Below, one piece after another: positions 47,922 to 60,147 of a stretch of DNA of 64,000 nt. Position 1 is the first letter of the stretch; every line of letters starts with the position of its first letter. This DNA comes from Trema orientale (Eukaryota > Streptophyta > Magnoliopsida > Rosales > Cannabaceae). Below the pieces are notes generated by a model. It had not been told where the DNA came from. It made no database searches and saw only the letters and a list, made by a program, of their open reading frames with translations. The position numbers and the translations under genes are program-made. The stretch lies in contig JXTC01000192.1 of assembly GCA_002914845.1 (NCBI GenBank), positions 1 to 64,000 on the forward strand. The letters are read 5' to 3'.

Positions 47922-50900
47922 TTAGGAGTTGTTACTCTGTGATAAAGCTGCATATAATTGACCATGTGTAAAGATTTTATTTTCTAAATAAATGCCTACT
48001 TTATTTAGTGATTGCCCTTGACTTTTATTTATTGTCATTGCATAACAGGTTTTTACAAGAAACTGTCGCCTTTTTAAGGTGAATGGCCATTTGGATTCAT
48101 TAACAATCATTTCTATTCTTGGAATATATACTTTTTCATTTTTATTATCTGAACTTATAATTTGATCTTCTATAATTCTATTTGTTAATTTTGTAATGAT
48201 AAGTCTTGTTCCATTGCATAATCCCATCGATTGGTTTAAATTTCGCAATAACATTATTGGAGTTCTAATTTTAAGATTTAATTCATATGGTGGTATACCG
48301 TTTAAATTTAAACTATGTAAAAATTCTTGAGGATATAATAAATTAAGTTCATCAATATTTTCAGTTGAAGCTATTATTGTATCGTAACTGTAATAAATTT
48401 TTGATTCGTTTGGTATTAATGATAATATATATTTGTTTATATCATCAGCTATATTATTTTTTGGAATTATTATTGCTCTATGTCATATATAATTGATGTT
48501 ATGAAATTTTTTTTCAAAGTCGTCGTATATTAATTTCGAAATTTTTTGAATTGGATTTGATTCGTATTGTATTATATATTTTTCTGGCATTTTAATCCAT
48601 GTTATATCTTCATTTTCAGGATCTTTTATTCCTTCTGCAATACTATTTTCAACATTTAATATCTATTTTGAAAATTCTAAAATTTCTTTTCTTTCTTGTT
48701 CTGTTGTATTAAGATTTTTTAATCTCATGTTTTCTGTTAGAGATAATAATTTAAAATAGATAAGAATTATTTATGCTCATATTTATTATGTCTTCTTTTG
48801 TTCCAGTAGGTATAACAGGCAAAATTTGTCAGAAATCACCGCTTAATATAATTGTCATTCCACCAAAAAGTTGGTCAAAATTATCTTTTAAATCTTGTGA
48901 TGTTTTGTCTAAAGCTTCGAAACAATGCTTGTTATTCATTGGTGCTTCATCTCATAATATTAATAATATTTTTTCAATTAATTTTGCTAACTGAGTTCCT
49001 TTTTTGATGTGGAAGGTAGAAAATCTATCAGTTGATAAGGGTATTCAGAATCTTGAATGTGCGGTTCTACCTTTAGGTAATAATAATAAAGCTATTTCAG
49101 AAGATGCGACAGCTAAAACGATTCTATTATTTGATCTAACTTTTGTAATAATAGTATTCCATAAATAAGTTTTTCCGGTACATCAATGTCCATAAATAAA
49201 GAATAAATCTTGTTTTTTATTGTTTAATGATTCTATAATTTGTTCATAAATATAGCGTTGTTCATTATTTAAGTTTTTTTCCAAAATAATATTTTCTTCT
49301 CTTAATTTATTTATATCATAGTCTAATTCTTCTCGCAAGAGTTTGTTATTTAAGTCATCAATTGATGTTCCAGTTGGTAACGGTAAGTTGAAATTTGTTA
49401 GAGCTGATGAATTTAAATTTAATTACTTTTTTAATTCATATAGTACATAATTGTATAGTTCATTTTCAGGAATTTGAAAATTTAGATTATTGAATAAGGT
49501 TTTGATTCTGTGTAGAATATCTTCTGCCATAAGTTTCTAGTGATTTTCTAGTAATATTGTTGGATTATTTACATTACAAAATAATAAAATTAGAGTAAAT
49601 AATTGTCGCAATTGATGTGGTGTTGACCAAAATGAAGCTTCTAATATTGATTCGTTCCATTCTTTGTCATCTCCTAATAAACCTAGTGCATTATATGTTG
49701 TTTGATTTGTTGAATATGTGATACCATTAACAGTTCGTATAGATTCAAAACTTGTTGCACTTTTTTGATGATTTAATAATAATTTTAGATAATATAATTC
49801 TCCAGAATTTGGATAGGTATAAAAAGTCCGTCCAATTGAATATCCTGATTTTCTAGGAGTCCAAATTTTGTCTTTATTATTCCATACCCATTTAGTGGGG
49901 AATTGTATATAGGAAAGTTGTCTGGCTTCTGTATTAATTTTATTAATTTCCATCCATTCTGTCAAAGTTGTTCTTTGGATTCCTGGTTGTTTGATTATAT
50001 TATCTAGATGTTGATTTGAATGGAATGTTATGTTTTGCATATGTGGTATATGAATTGTTAATCTTTGCACTGCTGGATTTCTTTGATGTATGGGATATTC
50101 ATATAATCTCCACATAGCTTCATATGGTGTTATATATCGGCAGTTAATATAGTTTTTTATTTCATCTATTTCTTTATAAATAGTTTGTCCAGAGTATTCT
50201 GTACATATATTATCTTCTATTATTGCTCTTATTCTATCTGGACCTTTTGTTAAATATTTAAATAAATATTTTATTAATATAGACTGTGAACATATTTCGA
50301 CATTTATATGGGCGTGGAATTTTAAGCATAAATATTTGTTATAAGGAACTACAAATCTGTTATCTAATTTAATACTTTCTTTGTGTATATAAAATATTGT
50401 ATTTCTACGTTTATACTTAATAAATCCATTTTCTTCAATAGTTGTTTTATTTTTAAATTGTTTAGGAAATTTTTTTGAACAAACTGAGTTTTTCATGCAT
50501 GGAGCATGTGTTTTAGCAGCATCACATGGTCCATGCATCATAAATTCTGCTATGATGTCATATTCTCGTGGGTTTTTCTCAGGATCAGGTATTTCAGCTG
50601 AGATAAAATTATCTATTTGTGATGGTTTAGATAATTTTTCATTAGAATATAACCAAAATAAAAAATAACAATGAGGTAGACCACGCTTTTAAAAATTGAA
50701 CAACGTATAAATCTACATAACAAAGGTGTTAGTTTTAATAAAAAAGATAAGATTTATTATTTTTTGTATAATTTTTTATTAAATTAAATAATATGTTCTT
50801 ACCTGCAATAATTATTCTGAAAATTTTATCAGTTTTAATAGTGGACAAAACTTGATTTAGTTTTATTTTAAAAATTCTTGTAATTATATCTGGTCTGTCT

Positions 50901-52561
50901 TCAGGTCTTTGGCCAGGAATTTTATTCAAACCCCGTGTAATTTCAGGCCATTTAGGATTACATGTAAATGTTATGAATAAGTCATGATTTTCATATTGTC
51001 TATATATTGCCATTGCATCTTGATAATTCTAGATCATATATTTAGGACTTCCAGTATGGCTAGATGGAAGAATAATTCTTTTGCCAATTACTCTGGCATC
51101 TGTGTCTCCTCTTGTAACAACGTCTTGGACGCCTTGATAAATTTCAGATCTTAAATTATTTTGATTTTTTCTGACATAATCTAATCGATCTTCTTCAACG
51201 GAGGCATATGCATCAACTACATATTGTTGAAAAAGTCTTCCACTTTTCAATAAAATATTATTTACATTTTCATGTTATTATAATTAATAGTAATAGAATG
51301 CTCTTATAGGTATTCTATTTATTAAAGGTCGTTTTCCCAGTCTATTTAAATTCCAATGTAAATCAATTCTATAATCATCTTCTCCGTATGGAAATAAGAG
51401 TGGACATTGTAAGGCCATATAAGATGGATGTAATTTTGGGATTTTTTGTAAATTATCTATTTTATCTTGAATTATAATGTCTCTTCCTTCTTCATATTCA
51501 CCAATATCTCTAACAATTAAATCTCCTATATTATTTGAAGTAGGTAATTCATATTGATTATTATCTGTTGATCATCGTCCTATCAGTCTTAATTTCATGG
51601 ATGGGATTTTGTTTTAATTATATCTATCTTTAACCATGCGAAAAAGTTTTACCAATTTATTATTTTCATTAAGTGTTTTCATTAAGCTTTCAACAATTAA
51701 TTTTGTTAATTCTCTTGAAGCATCATCGAATGAAAATATTGATATTTGATTTTCAATTTCTTTTTATGTGTCATATATATATATATAATTAGAAAAATCT
51801 TGGAGGATTATTATTCGTTGGTAATAATGATCCCACAAGATGATGATGTACTTGACCACTAATTTTGAAAATATATGGACCATCTGAATTTTTTGTATTT
51901 TATTCTATATTTGCTTCAAAAGATGTAAAAGCAAACATAGAAAACATAGAATTAAAAGTTCGGATATTTTTTCGAAAATATGTACTTATAGGTCGTCCAT
52001 AATAATCAAGTAATTGATCTAATATTGGAGGAGGATTTTTTATTAGAGAAATTTTAACTTTTCTGTTTTTACAACATAGATTATATTTTGGTAGATAAGT
52101 CCTTTTCCCAGACTCATTAAACCAAAAAGATGTGCCGTAGTATTTATAGACGCAAGAAAAATCTCTATGATCTTGATATTCATTAATATTACATGTAATA
52201 TGGTATTGAATAGAAGTTAGAAGTGAGAAAATATATAAAGGATTTAATTTATAATAATAAAAATATTTATCTTTTTTATTTTTGCATAGAGTATAAAGAA
52301 ATTACTCTGTGTGTTGGAGTTAGTAAAGGCTGATAGTTCTGTTGAATAAAGAGAATATTTTTCAAAATTTGTGAAGTTTGACGTCGAGAGAAGCCTCAAT
52401 CGATGAGTATTTTTTAATACCATACTGGAGTCCCCACATTGATGATCTGAATTATTATCATGACTAAATTCAAAGTCTTCATTTAGAAGACGAAGATAAC
52501 GGCGCTTATGCTGATATCTTGACGAGGAAAAATCTCTTGACATTATTCTATTACTTATCAA
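47922..52561 (-). pseudogene. Helitron Rep/helicase pseudogene
   Basis: Helitron transposase joins an HUH endonuclease (Rep) to a PIF1-type 5'-3' DNA helicase for rolling-circle transposition. Minus-strand blocks, in family order: HHHLVGSLLPTNNNPP (about 51,820), GRLFQQYVVDAYASVEEDRL (about 51,230), FITFTCNPKWPEI (about 50,980), KRGLPHCYFLFWL (about 50,690), HAHINVEICSQSILIKYLFK (about 50,300), a damaged Walker A reading [15 protein letters not shown] (about 49,200), AMTINKSQGQSLNKVG and GQLYAALSQ (about 48,040-47,940). Faults include several frame changes, TGA at 49,193-49,195 inside Walker A, Tyr in place of the second His of the HUH box (50,665-50,673), and Gln where motif VI normally has Arg. 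It is clearly non-functional. Confidence 0.9.
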
Positions 52562-55500
52562 ATTAAAAGAATGATAAAAAAAAAGATATTATTATGTTTA
52601 TATTTCCTTACTAAAAAAACTTATGGAATAACAGAACATCGTTATTCATACATAAAATAATTGAGTTACGAATGTATATTATTTATTTAAAATATGCTAC
52701 TAATATCACATTTTTTTTCTACTTTTTTAATATCGCTCTTACTGTATTTTTTTTCCCCAATTGAAATTGTGTCTTTCATGTATACATAGTTCGGCATATT
52801 AATTATTTCAATCAGTGATATTTCTATTTATTATCGAAAACGATGATAATCAAATCCTAGGGATAACATATAAATGTTGAGAATTTTTATATTGTTAAAT
52901 CTTATTCTACTTTCTTTCTAGATTCTTAATATGGCTTTTTTTTGTGCTCTTTTTTTTTAAAAAAAAATTAAAATTGCACACTCTAATTATATAATTAAGA
53001 ATATGAGTTAATTAAACTATTGGCATTTTCGTATTATTATTCAATGTTGTTGCAATCATACTTCAAATGCAATACCTTGATTACATAAAAAATAAAAGTC
53101 CTTCAATTTAATTATACAAAGTATTCAATCATACATATAATGAATACAAAATTAAGTACATAATCATAATAAGATATCTATAATAATTATACAACTAAAT
53201 AGATTATAATATTCTTTTCTTCTTTCCTTGTCTCTGTCCAACATAAAAACTTTATTCTTCTCTATATCAATGAAAGTAGCAAATGAAAGTAGCAAAATTG
53301 TTCGCCAATCAAATATAACTAATTTTTTATACCTGATATAATTACATAATATATAGATATAAAATATATTTAAATAAGTACATAAATGTATATAATACTT
53401 GGCTCCGATATATCAGAGTATCATCAATATATGGCAAATTTATAAGAGAATATATTTTCAGGTGTTTATCTAACAACCTGAGAAATAGTTTTTTTTTTCA
53501 CAGACAGAGTAAAACATTTCTGGCAATTAGATAAACATATGAAATATTATCTATATATGGAAAAAATTTGCCATATATATTATATTAATTGAGTAACAGA
53601 AATAAAATCATAGGATTATCACATAAGATTACCCAAGAACTACCAAGTGAACAATAGTTTAAAAAATTGGATGGTAGACAGAGAAATATCAAAATAGAGC
53701 AAAGGCTTGATGAGTAAATATCTAATGGAATGACAAAAGGGCAAACAAAATGACCAAAAAGTCAGACCAAATCCCTAACCCAAATGTAAGGAAAACAGGG
53801 TTATTTAGTCAAATCACAAAAAACGTAAAAATGAAAAGACCAAATAATCATATCCGCTCATAAGCCCCAAAAGTAATCTTGAGGGCAAAACCGTAAGAAT
53901 AAATTCACAACACATAGCCGAAACAAAATTATCTAAAGAATCGTCACCCAACATCTACTTTCCTAAATAGTCTAAGGGTAGAGTCATAAAATCAGGCCAT
54001 ATGTGTAAACCAAGTTTATTACGCAACAATAATACCCATCATACACGGCAATATTTTGGGCAGTTAACATGTTAATCCATATGATAAGAAAAACATGATC
54101 ATCATCGCCAAATATATATAAAATATACTCGAAAAAGAGTAAAATAGTATTAAGTAAAAAGGGGGAGGGGGAAAGAAAAAAGAAAGAATAAACAAAAATA
54201 GTTTAGAGAAAAACAAACAAAAGAAGGAATAGAAATACTTTACAAAATACATAGATACACTTAACAGAGACAAAAAGGAGCAAAATCAGAGACTAGATAG
54301 AAAGACCCAAGGAAAAGATAAATACCGCAAACATATTAAACACAGAAATATCAAAAGAAATATCTAAACAATTTCAACTATCCAATAGAAAAACAAAATC
54401 ATAAACATCTAAACAGAATAAATGCAGAATAAATAATGTATATTAATTGATAAACTAAAGACATATAACTAAATTCAAAGGCAGCAGAATTTAATAAGAC
54501 ATTGAGCAGTACACGATATTAAATGCAACAATCAAGAAGTAAATGCTTTGACAGTATATGAATTAAACATAGAATATATATAAATGAATAAAAGAAGAAA
54601 GCATATCTATAAAGATTCAGCATAATAAAACAAAGCATAATCATAACTTGAATGAAGACAAAATAATAAGAAGATAAAAGAACACAGTAAAGGATAATGA
54701 TACCTGAATTATTTCCAAAAAAGCCTCGTCAAACCAACTATAGAAACGTAGACGTTATACAGAGAATAGAGAAGGGAATAAGAGCACAATAAATACAGTA
54801 AAAGAGGGAAAGTACAAGCTGAGTAAACTATGAATATGGATGAAGATAGCAGTAAACACAGATGAGGATAAGAGTAAACAGAGATAAAGCTAGGAATAAA
54901 TAAGGTATAACCAATAGTAAATATTTTGGGTATTTATACTACGACAACAATAAAGAAAATACAAAAAATATTAAAAGATAAACTTTACACATGGTAATAT
55001 CCAAAATCTACATATAATAAAAATAAATATATTTAACAAAAGAGAAAAAGTCAGAAACTTACTCAATATGAATATTTGAGATAAACAGATAAGCAAGAGA
55101 GGAAATATCTCATAAAAATATGTGAAAAAATCCATAAATATATTCTAAAAAATCATTTCCTTAATTTTCTCAATTAGACAGATCATCAACAGTAAAAACA
55201 AACATCATCCTTACTATCAAAAAAATCTAAAAAAGATAACAAATATCAAGCAAAAACAATTAAAAAAAAATAGGAAATAATTTGACAATGCTCTAGCGAA
55301 TATTCTAGAAATCTAACACACACATAAAAAATCTTAAAATTATTACAAATACACACACGTACATCATCTCTACATTTCTATTAAGAATTATAACAAAAAA
55401 CTAAAAAAATGGAAATATCACGGCATTTTAAATAAATAAAATAACTAACAAAATAATAACCAAAATAGCCCAACCAAAACAACTGAAAAAACCAAGCCCA

Positions 55501-56060
55501 ATCTCAAAGCCACAGCCCAACAGAAAAAGAGTCCAATCGGCCCGTTAACAAAAATTGAACCCAAAAGATAAAAACCCAATCTCTAGAAATGAAAGCCTAA
55601 CCAAAAACCCAAAAACAACCATATGCAGAAACCGAAGCCCAAATGAAAAATCTAAGCCTAAACAAAAAACCTAAACCACAGAAAAAGCAAGTAAACCCCA
55701 AAGATAATCAATAAACATTCCCACGGCAACAGAAGATTCACAAAAATACAAATAATTTCATATATAAACAAACAAAAATTTTAATTAAAAAATTATTCAA
55801 AACATGAAGAATATTACACCCAAAAATATATATATATATATGTTAAAACACAAAGTTTGAAGGAAAATACCAGAGGGATTAGATCCATACCATCCGGCCA
55901 AAATCAACGAATCCAAAACCGAAGCGTAGGAGATAAGAAGGGAGAGAGGCAATCAAGACCGTAGAATACAGATAAAAAACCTCAAAAGAAGAAGAGAAAA
56001 ACTGAGAGTTTAGAGCAAAAAAAAAAAAACGAATCAAATAATAAAACAAAAAACACCATA
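52562..56060 (-). other. Helitron 5' leader and intron-like region
   Basis: T-rich on the minus strand, with no coding signature. A segment at about 53,740-53,960 (GACCAAATAATCATATCCGC, AATCTTGAGGGCAAAACCGT) is a diverged copy of about 56,400-56,560 (GACCAAATAACCAGACCCAG, AATCTTAAGGGCAAAATCAT). So the 5' leader sequence occurs twice about 2.7 kb apart. A CGGCCGGATG|GTATGG donor-like site near 55,895 could end a 5' UTR exon. Confidence 0.5.
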
Positions 56061-56067
56061 ATCTCAA

Positions 56068-56249
56068 GAGCAATGCTATGGGGCACCAGTGGTGCCCAGC
56101 ACCACAGTGACATGTTGTTTGTTATTGGATGATTTAATTAATAAACTGGGTCCCACATGGGCCTCACTTAAATTATAATTATGATTAGCCAATGACAGAC
56201 TGACACATCACTGTAGTGCTGGTACTTTTGGTGGCCTATAGCATTATTC
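56068..56249. mobile_element. 182-bp Mutator-like MITE with perfect 9-bp duplication
   Basis: The left end GAGCAATGCTATGGGGCACC and the inverted right end GAATAATGCTATAGGCCACC are terminal inverted repeats of about 50 bp. TAATCTCAA flanks both sides (56,059-56,067 and 56,250-56,258). It lies inside the Helitron leader and so is younger than the Helitron copy. It is related by its AATGCTA ends to the element at 38,893-39,093. Confidence 0.92.
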
Positions 56250-56753
56250 TAATCTCAAAGAGTAATAGAAAGAGATGATTTGCACAAAGAGAGAGAACTA
56301 GGCATAAAAAACAAAGAGAAGAAACAAAGACATTAGAGAGAGAGAAAGAGAGAGAGAGAGACGAAATTGATCAGAAAATATCAAACACAATACCCAAAGC
56401 CTCAGCAAAATGACTAAAAATCCAGCCCAAACCCTAAATTAAATGGAGCAAAAAAAGGGCAATTTCGTCAAATCACGAAAAGAAGCAACCGTGAAAGGAC
56501 CAAATAACCAGACCCAGACACAAATCCAACGCTAATCTTAAGGGCAAAATCATAATAATGGATCCGCACTACACCGGTCCATCTCCCCCCTCAACTCACG
56601 CGAAATTACCTAAAAATCCCCCACCCAACAACATTCCTGACTACACACCAAGGGCAAAACGGTCAAATCGCATCATTAAAAAAATACTGTTATTTGTACA
56701 GTGTTTTACGTTATTTCTACAGTGGTTTTCTACACCACTTTAGTAGATATAGA

Positions 56754-57446
56754 TAATATCGGATTATAGAATGCATTGGACTATAATATTATTTTTATTT
56801 TATATTTTGTTACTTGTCATAAGACAAAGTATATCAATACAACAAATTTTTGGTGGTAAAAGTGAAAAATCTTATAGATAAAGATATTTCTAATTTTTTT
56901 TCTCTCTTCTTTTTTAATAATATTTATAACGTTCATACCGATTAATTTAGTGTCCATGGTACTAATTGTAAAATATAAACTCTGAAGTTTTTTTTTTTTT
57001 TTTCGTGTGAATTAAAAAAAAAAGAAAAGCTCTAAAATTTGAGTGTTCTGCAATTTAAATCTTGAAGTTTGGACAAAGCAAAATAATATACTGAGATTAA
57101 GAATTTCTGAAAATTTATACATTGGACTCACTTTTTGACCAAATTTAGTGACGAGAAAAATAATGATATCCTCTATTAAAACTATATTATATCTTATTAT
57201 TCTCCTTAATTTTGATGATCTTTTACCCATTAAAGTTATTCAAAAAGTCAAAGTCAAGGTATTAATTTTCAGAATTCGTAATCTCAGGGTATTATTTTAC
57301 AGAGTCCAAACTTTAGGCTTTAAATTGCAGAATACCCAAAATCTCAAAGTATTTTTTTACAGTTTACCTTTTTTTTTTTTCTTTTCCTTTTTCTTTTGCA
57401 GGAAATTTTTTCTTTCTTTTTTTTTTTCACTGACAAAGACATTTTA
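56754..57446. other. AT-rich spacer with direct repeats
   Basis: Inverted/direct copies of a TTGCAGAATACCCAAAATCT-like phrase occur near 57,030-57,050 (inverted) and 57,260-57,360, suggesting a decayed TIR element of about 370 bp (56,980-57,365). No gene. Confidence 0.4.
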
Positions 57447-58404
57447 TGATAGTATTGGTGCTCTTCTTACCAACTGTCCACGTGTCTCCACTATTCCAGA
57501 GTATTCTCAATGCCAAGCTGAGTCAGGAGGCGGGGGTGTTCACCTGCAAAGACTCTCCGACGCTTAAGTCAGATATCTGCTCCTGGAATCGAATAGCAAA
57601 GACTAAGTTCTTTCTCTTTTTTAATTTCTCTATATCTATGGGCCCGTTTGGGATAACTTTTACTTTTTGAAGTAAAAGCTCCAAAAGATCTTCCTGTAAA
57701 AGCTAGTGGGTCCATGCTTCATTAAAAAGATCTTCTAATTAAAAAAAGATCTTTTGACAATTCATCCAAACACCCCCAAAAGTAACTTTTGGGCTCTAAA
57801 AGATCTTTGGAAGCTATGCCAAACAGGCCCTATATCTCTTACCAGAGAGATGTATAGCATTTATACTTCAGGGGCTAGGGACCTGGCGGTCCTAATCCCA
57901 GGATCAAGTACCTTCTTTCATCATGACTTGTTCCGAAAATCACGAGTCACAGTTACGGTAAGAATTGACATGATTTGCTTTCCGCCGTCCCTTTCAGTAT
58001 GAGATTGGCAGGCGCGAGACTTTGACAGTCCGCCGTTCTGTCAGGATGGTTTGCCCAACACGCACATCTACCCAGGGCCGCATTAAATGCTCTGTCTGGG
58101 TCTGAAGCCAAGTGTTGCCCTCGAGGGTCCTCTGGCAGAAGACCCTTGAGGCTTCTAACCCTCAGCTGTCGAGGCGAGATCTGGGTTGGGCCGAACCCAT
58201 CTGGGATCTGGGATGGATTCGGCCCTAGCCCACGACAGCCAATGGGCCCATATTGTATCACGTGTAGCTCATATGACTTTTAAGCGATCCTTCTGGACAC
58301 GTGTCAAGCGGCTTGTCTCCCGCCACCTGTTCCACCTACTTAACCGTCCACGTAGCACACAATCCAAAAGTGGGCCCCACAGATACCAAGTACTTTTAGT
58401 AACA
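57447..58404 (-). mobile_element. GC-rich solo-LTR-like sequence
   Basis: On the minus strand it runs from TGTTACTAAAAGTACTTGG (58,404) to AATACTATCA (57,447). Near its end it contains AAGCGTCGGAGAGTCTTTGC AGGTG, a phrase typical of the R/U5 part of some plant Ty3/gypsy LTRs, with a TATA-like AAGTATAAATGCTATAC before it. Base composition is clearly higher in GC than the neighbours. There is no polyprotein. The flanks do not show a clean 5-bp duplication. Confidence 0.55.
57640..57830. mobile_element. 191-bp TIR element in the LTR
   Basis: The ends GGGCCCGTTTGGGATAACTT and inverted GGGCCTGTTTGGCATAGCTT are terminal inverted repeats. The flanks TATATCTAT and TATATCTCT form a 9-bp duplication with one mismatch. 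AAAGATCTT motifs repeat inside. It is nested in the GC-rich LTR. Confidence 0.85.
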
Positions 58405-59296
58405 AAAAATACGCTTGTGGTTCCCTATTATTATACACCACTGTTTATTACAACTTATCATTGAAAACAAAAAAAAAAAACAAAAAACAAAAAACAAAAC
58501 AAAACAAAAATGAGAAAAAGAAGTAAAAATTAGAAACGAAAACTAACTCACATATCACATTCTTTTTTATCAGGAGATGAGATCAGTCAAATACAAAACT
58601 TGCGTCTCTCATCAAGAGCTTCTTCGTTCCCACTGTGCTATCTTTTGGACGGATAGAGTGCCGTAGTCGCTAGAAAACCTTGTTCCTATTTCACACTTCT
58701 TGTTTAATCAAAATCGAATTTTAGGGGAAGAGAAATTATCAATTATGAGCTTGTTATTGAGGTGTAGTTACACGCATTCATGTATTGAAAAAAGCAAAAA
58801 GAAAAAAGAAATCCTATAACTTGGTTCCTCATATTTGTATGGTAGGCAAAGTAGTGCAATACTATTCAAAAAGAAAGTACAAAACAAATTGAACATTTTA
58901 TACATTACATTTTATACATTACACAAGGCCATCTTTGATCATTTTTTCGAGTGGTATTTGGTTTTAAGCAAAACGAGTGTCGAGAAGAGCAAAGATAATA
59001 AAAAAATCTGTCACATTATCCACGTTGTAGAACTAAAAAGCACTAACGCATGCCTTTTCTTTTGAGCAAAAACAACAGTCGTGTAAATTGCGTTGGAAAA
59101 GAATATCTATTGAAAAAGTTCATATTCATAGACCGTAAATCAATTGATATATCCAGTATTTCGATTGATATACCCAAAAAAAAAGGCAGCAGTCATCAAT
59201 AGAAAACCCATAAAATTTTGTGTGTACGCCATTTTTGCGAACAGTATTTGAAAATAAACATCCACTTAAAAGAGGCCCAAAATTCGGTTTGAGTAG
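58405..59296. other. non-coding spacer
   Basis: It begins with an A/CA-rich simple tract (58,466-58,508). No gene is supported. Confidence 0.4.
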
Positions 59297-59305
59297 TTCT
59301 TATTA

Positions 59306-59737
59306 AGGGAAATTAGATATTATACGGCGTTTCTGAAAAACATTTGAAAAATATGGTGGTTTCTGTTTTTCTAAAGTGCGGTACAATTTTTATTAGAAAA
59401 ATATCATTTTCTAAAAAATATTTAGAAAAAATTATTTTTTAAAATAGTAACTAATTTCTGGAAACTTTTTCAGAAACTAGTAACTAGTAATCAACAGTAT
59501 TTATAACTAGTATATAACTGGTAACCAACCAATAACTACTCTAAAATTGATACTTTTCTAAATAATTTTTAAAAAGTGAGTAACCAACCAATGACTATTC
59601 TAAAAGTGGTACTTTTCTAAATATTTTTTAAAAAGTGATATTTTTCTAATAAAAAGGTACAAATATTGAAAAAAAAGCATGATTTCTGTATTTTTGTAAT
59701 TTTTTTTTATTTTTGTAAGTAAAAATGTTAGAAACCC
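59306..59737. mobile_element. single-arm relative of the foldback element, perfect 9-bp duplication
   Basis: It starts AGGGAAATTAGATATTATAC and ends ATGTTAGAAACCC. TTCTTATTA flanks both sides (59,297-59,305 and 59,738-59,746). Sequence order matches one arm of the palindrome at 26,294-27,080, from its centre outward: ATACGG, AAAATA-GGTGGTTT, the AACTAGTAACTAGTAA block, AAAAGTGATATTTTTCTAAT. A short internal duplication (GTAACCAACCAATAACTA-CTCT) is present. Confidence 0.88.
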
Positions 59738-59746
59738 TTCTTATTA

Positions 59747-60147
59747 TTCCACAAAACAATTAACACCCCTAAAAAACACTTGTTTACCAAAAATAATGCA
59801 CAAAAACATAAAACAATCCACAAACAATGCAGGAGGGTGAAGGAAAAGCAGTTCAATATACTCCTATACGAGAGATGAACGATACATCAAAAAAAAAATT
59901 ACACCCAATCCAAAATAAATAAGAGAGCTCAAATACCCAAATTAGCATGTCCTCGTAATCTAAATGTAAAAAATGTAGCAACATGACATAATAACCCTAT
60001 TTGTCATTCTCAAACACCAAATAATAGAGAACCGCAAAACTGTATCGGAGAAAAAGCCAGATCCTGATATCTTTCTCGAGTTTATACCATCTTTCATCCT
60101 CTGGCCTATATCTCCTTACCACACTTATCAATGGGACAAAAGGCAAA
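59747..60147 (-). other. eEF2 3' UTR and downstream flank
   Basis: The sequence right below the TAA stop at 60,150-60,148 is the probable 3' UTR on the minus strand. The exact end cannot be fixed from sequence alone. Confidence 0.5.

Larger units (their letters stand above)
45250..56753 (-). mobile_element. decayed Helitron with Rep/helicase and RPA-like genes
   Basis: On the minus strand the probable 5' end is A|TCTATATCTACTAAAGTGG at 56,753, matching the 5'-TC terminus typical of Helitrons. The probable 3' end lies near 45,250-45,275, where a CCGCGACAAATGCGCG stem-loop occurs; a proper CTRR terminus after it is not evident, so that border is approximate. Inside, in order, are about 4 kb of T-rich leader and intron-like sequence, a Rep/helicase pseudogene (52,561-47,922) and an RPA70-like pseudogene (about 47,700-45,740). 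This gene pair is known from plant autonomous Helitrons. Both genes carry stops, so the element is not autonomous now. A MITE sits inside at 56,068-56,249. Confidence 0.75.

Noticed and set aside
57953..58261. 102-aa minus-strand open frame rich in Arg, Gly and Pro
   Set aside because: It falls inside the GC-rich LTR-like block; open by composition and without domain similarity that I can see.
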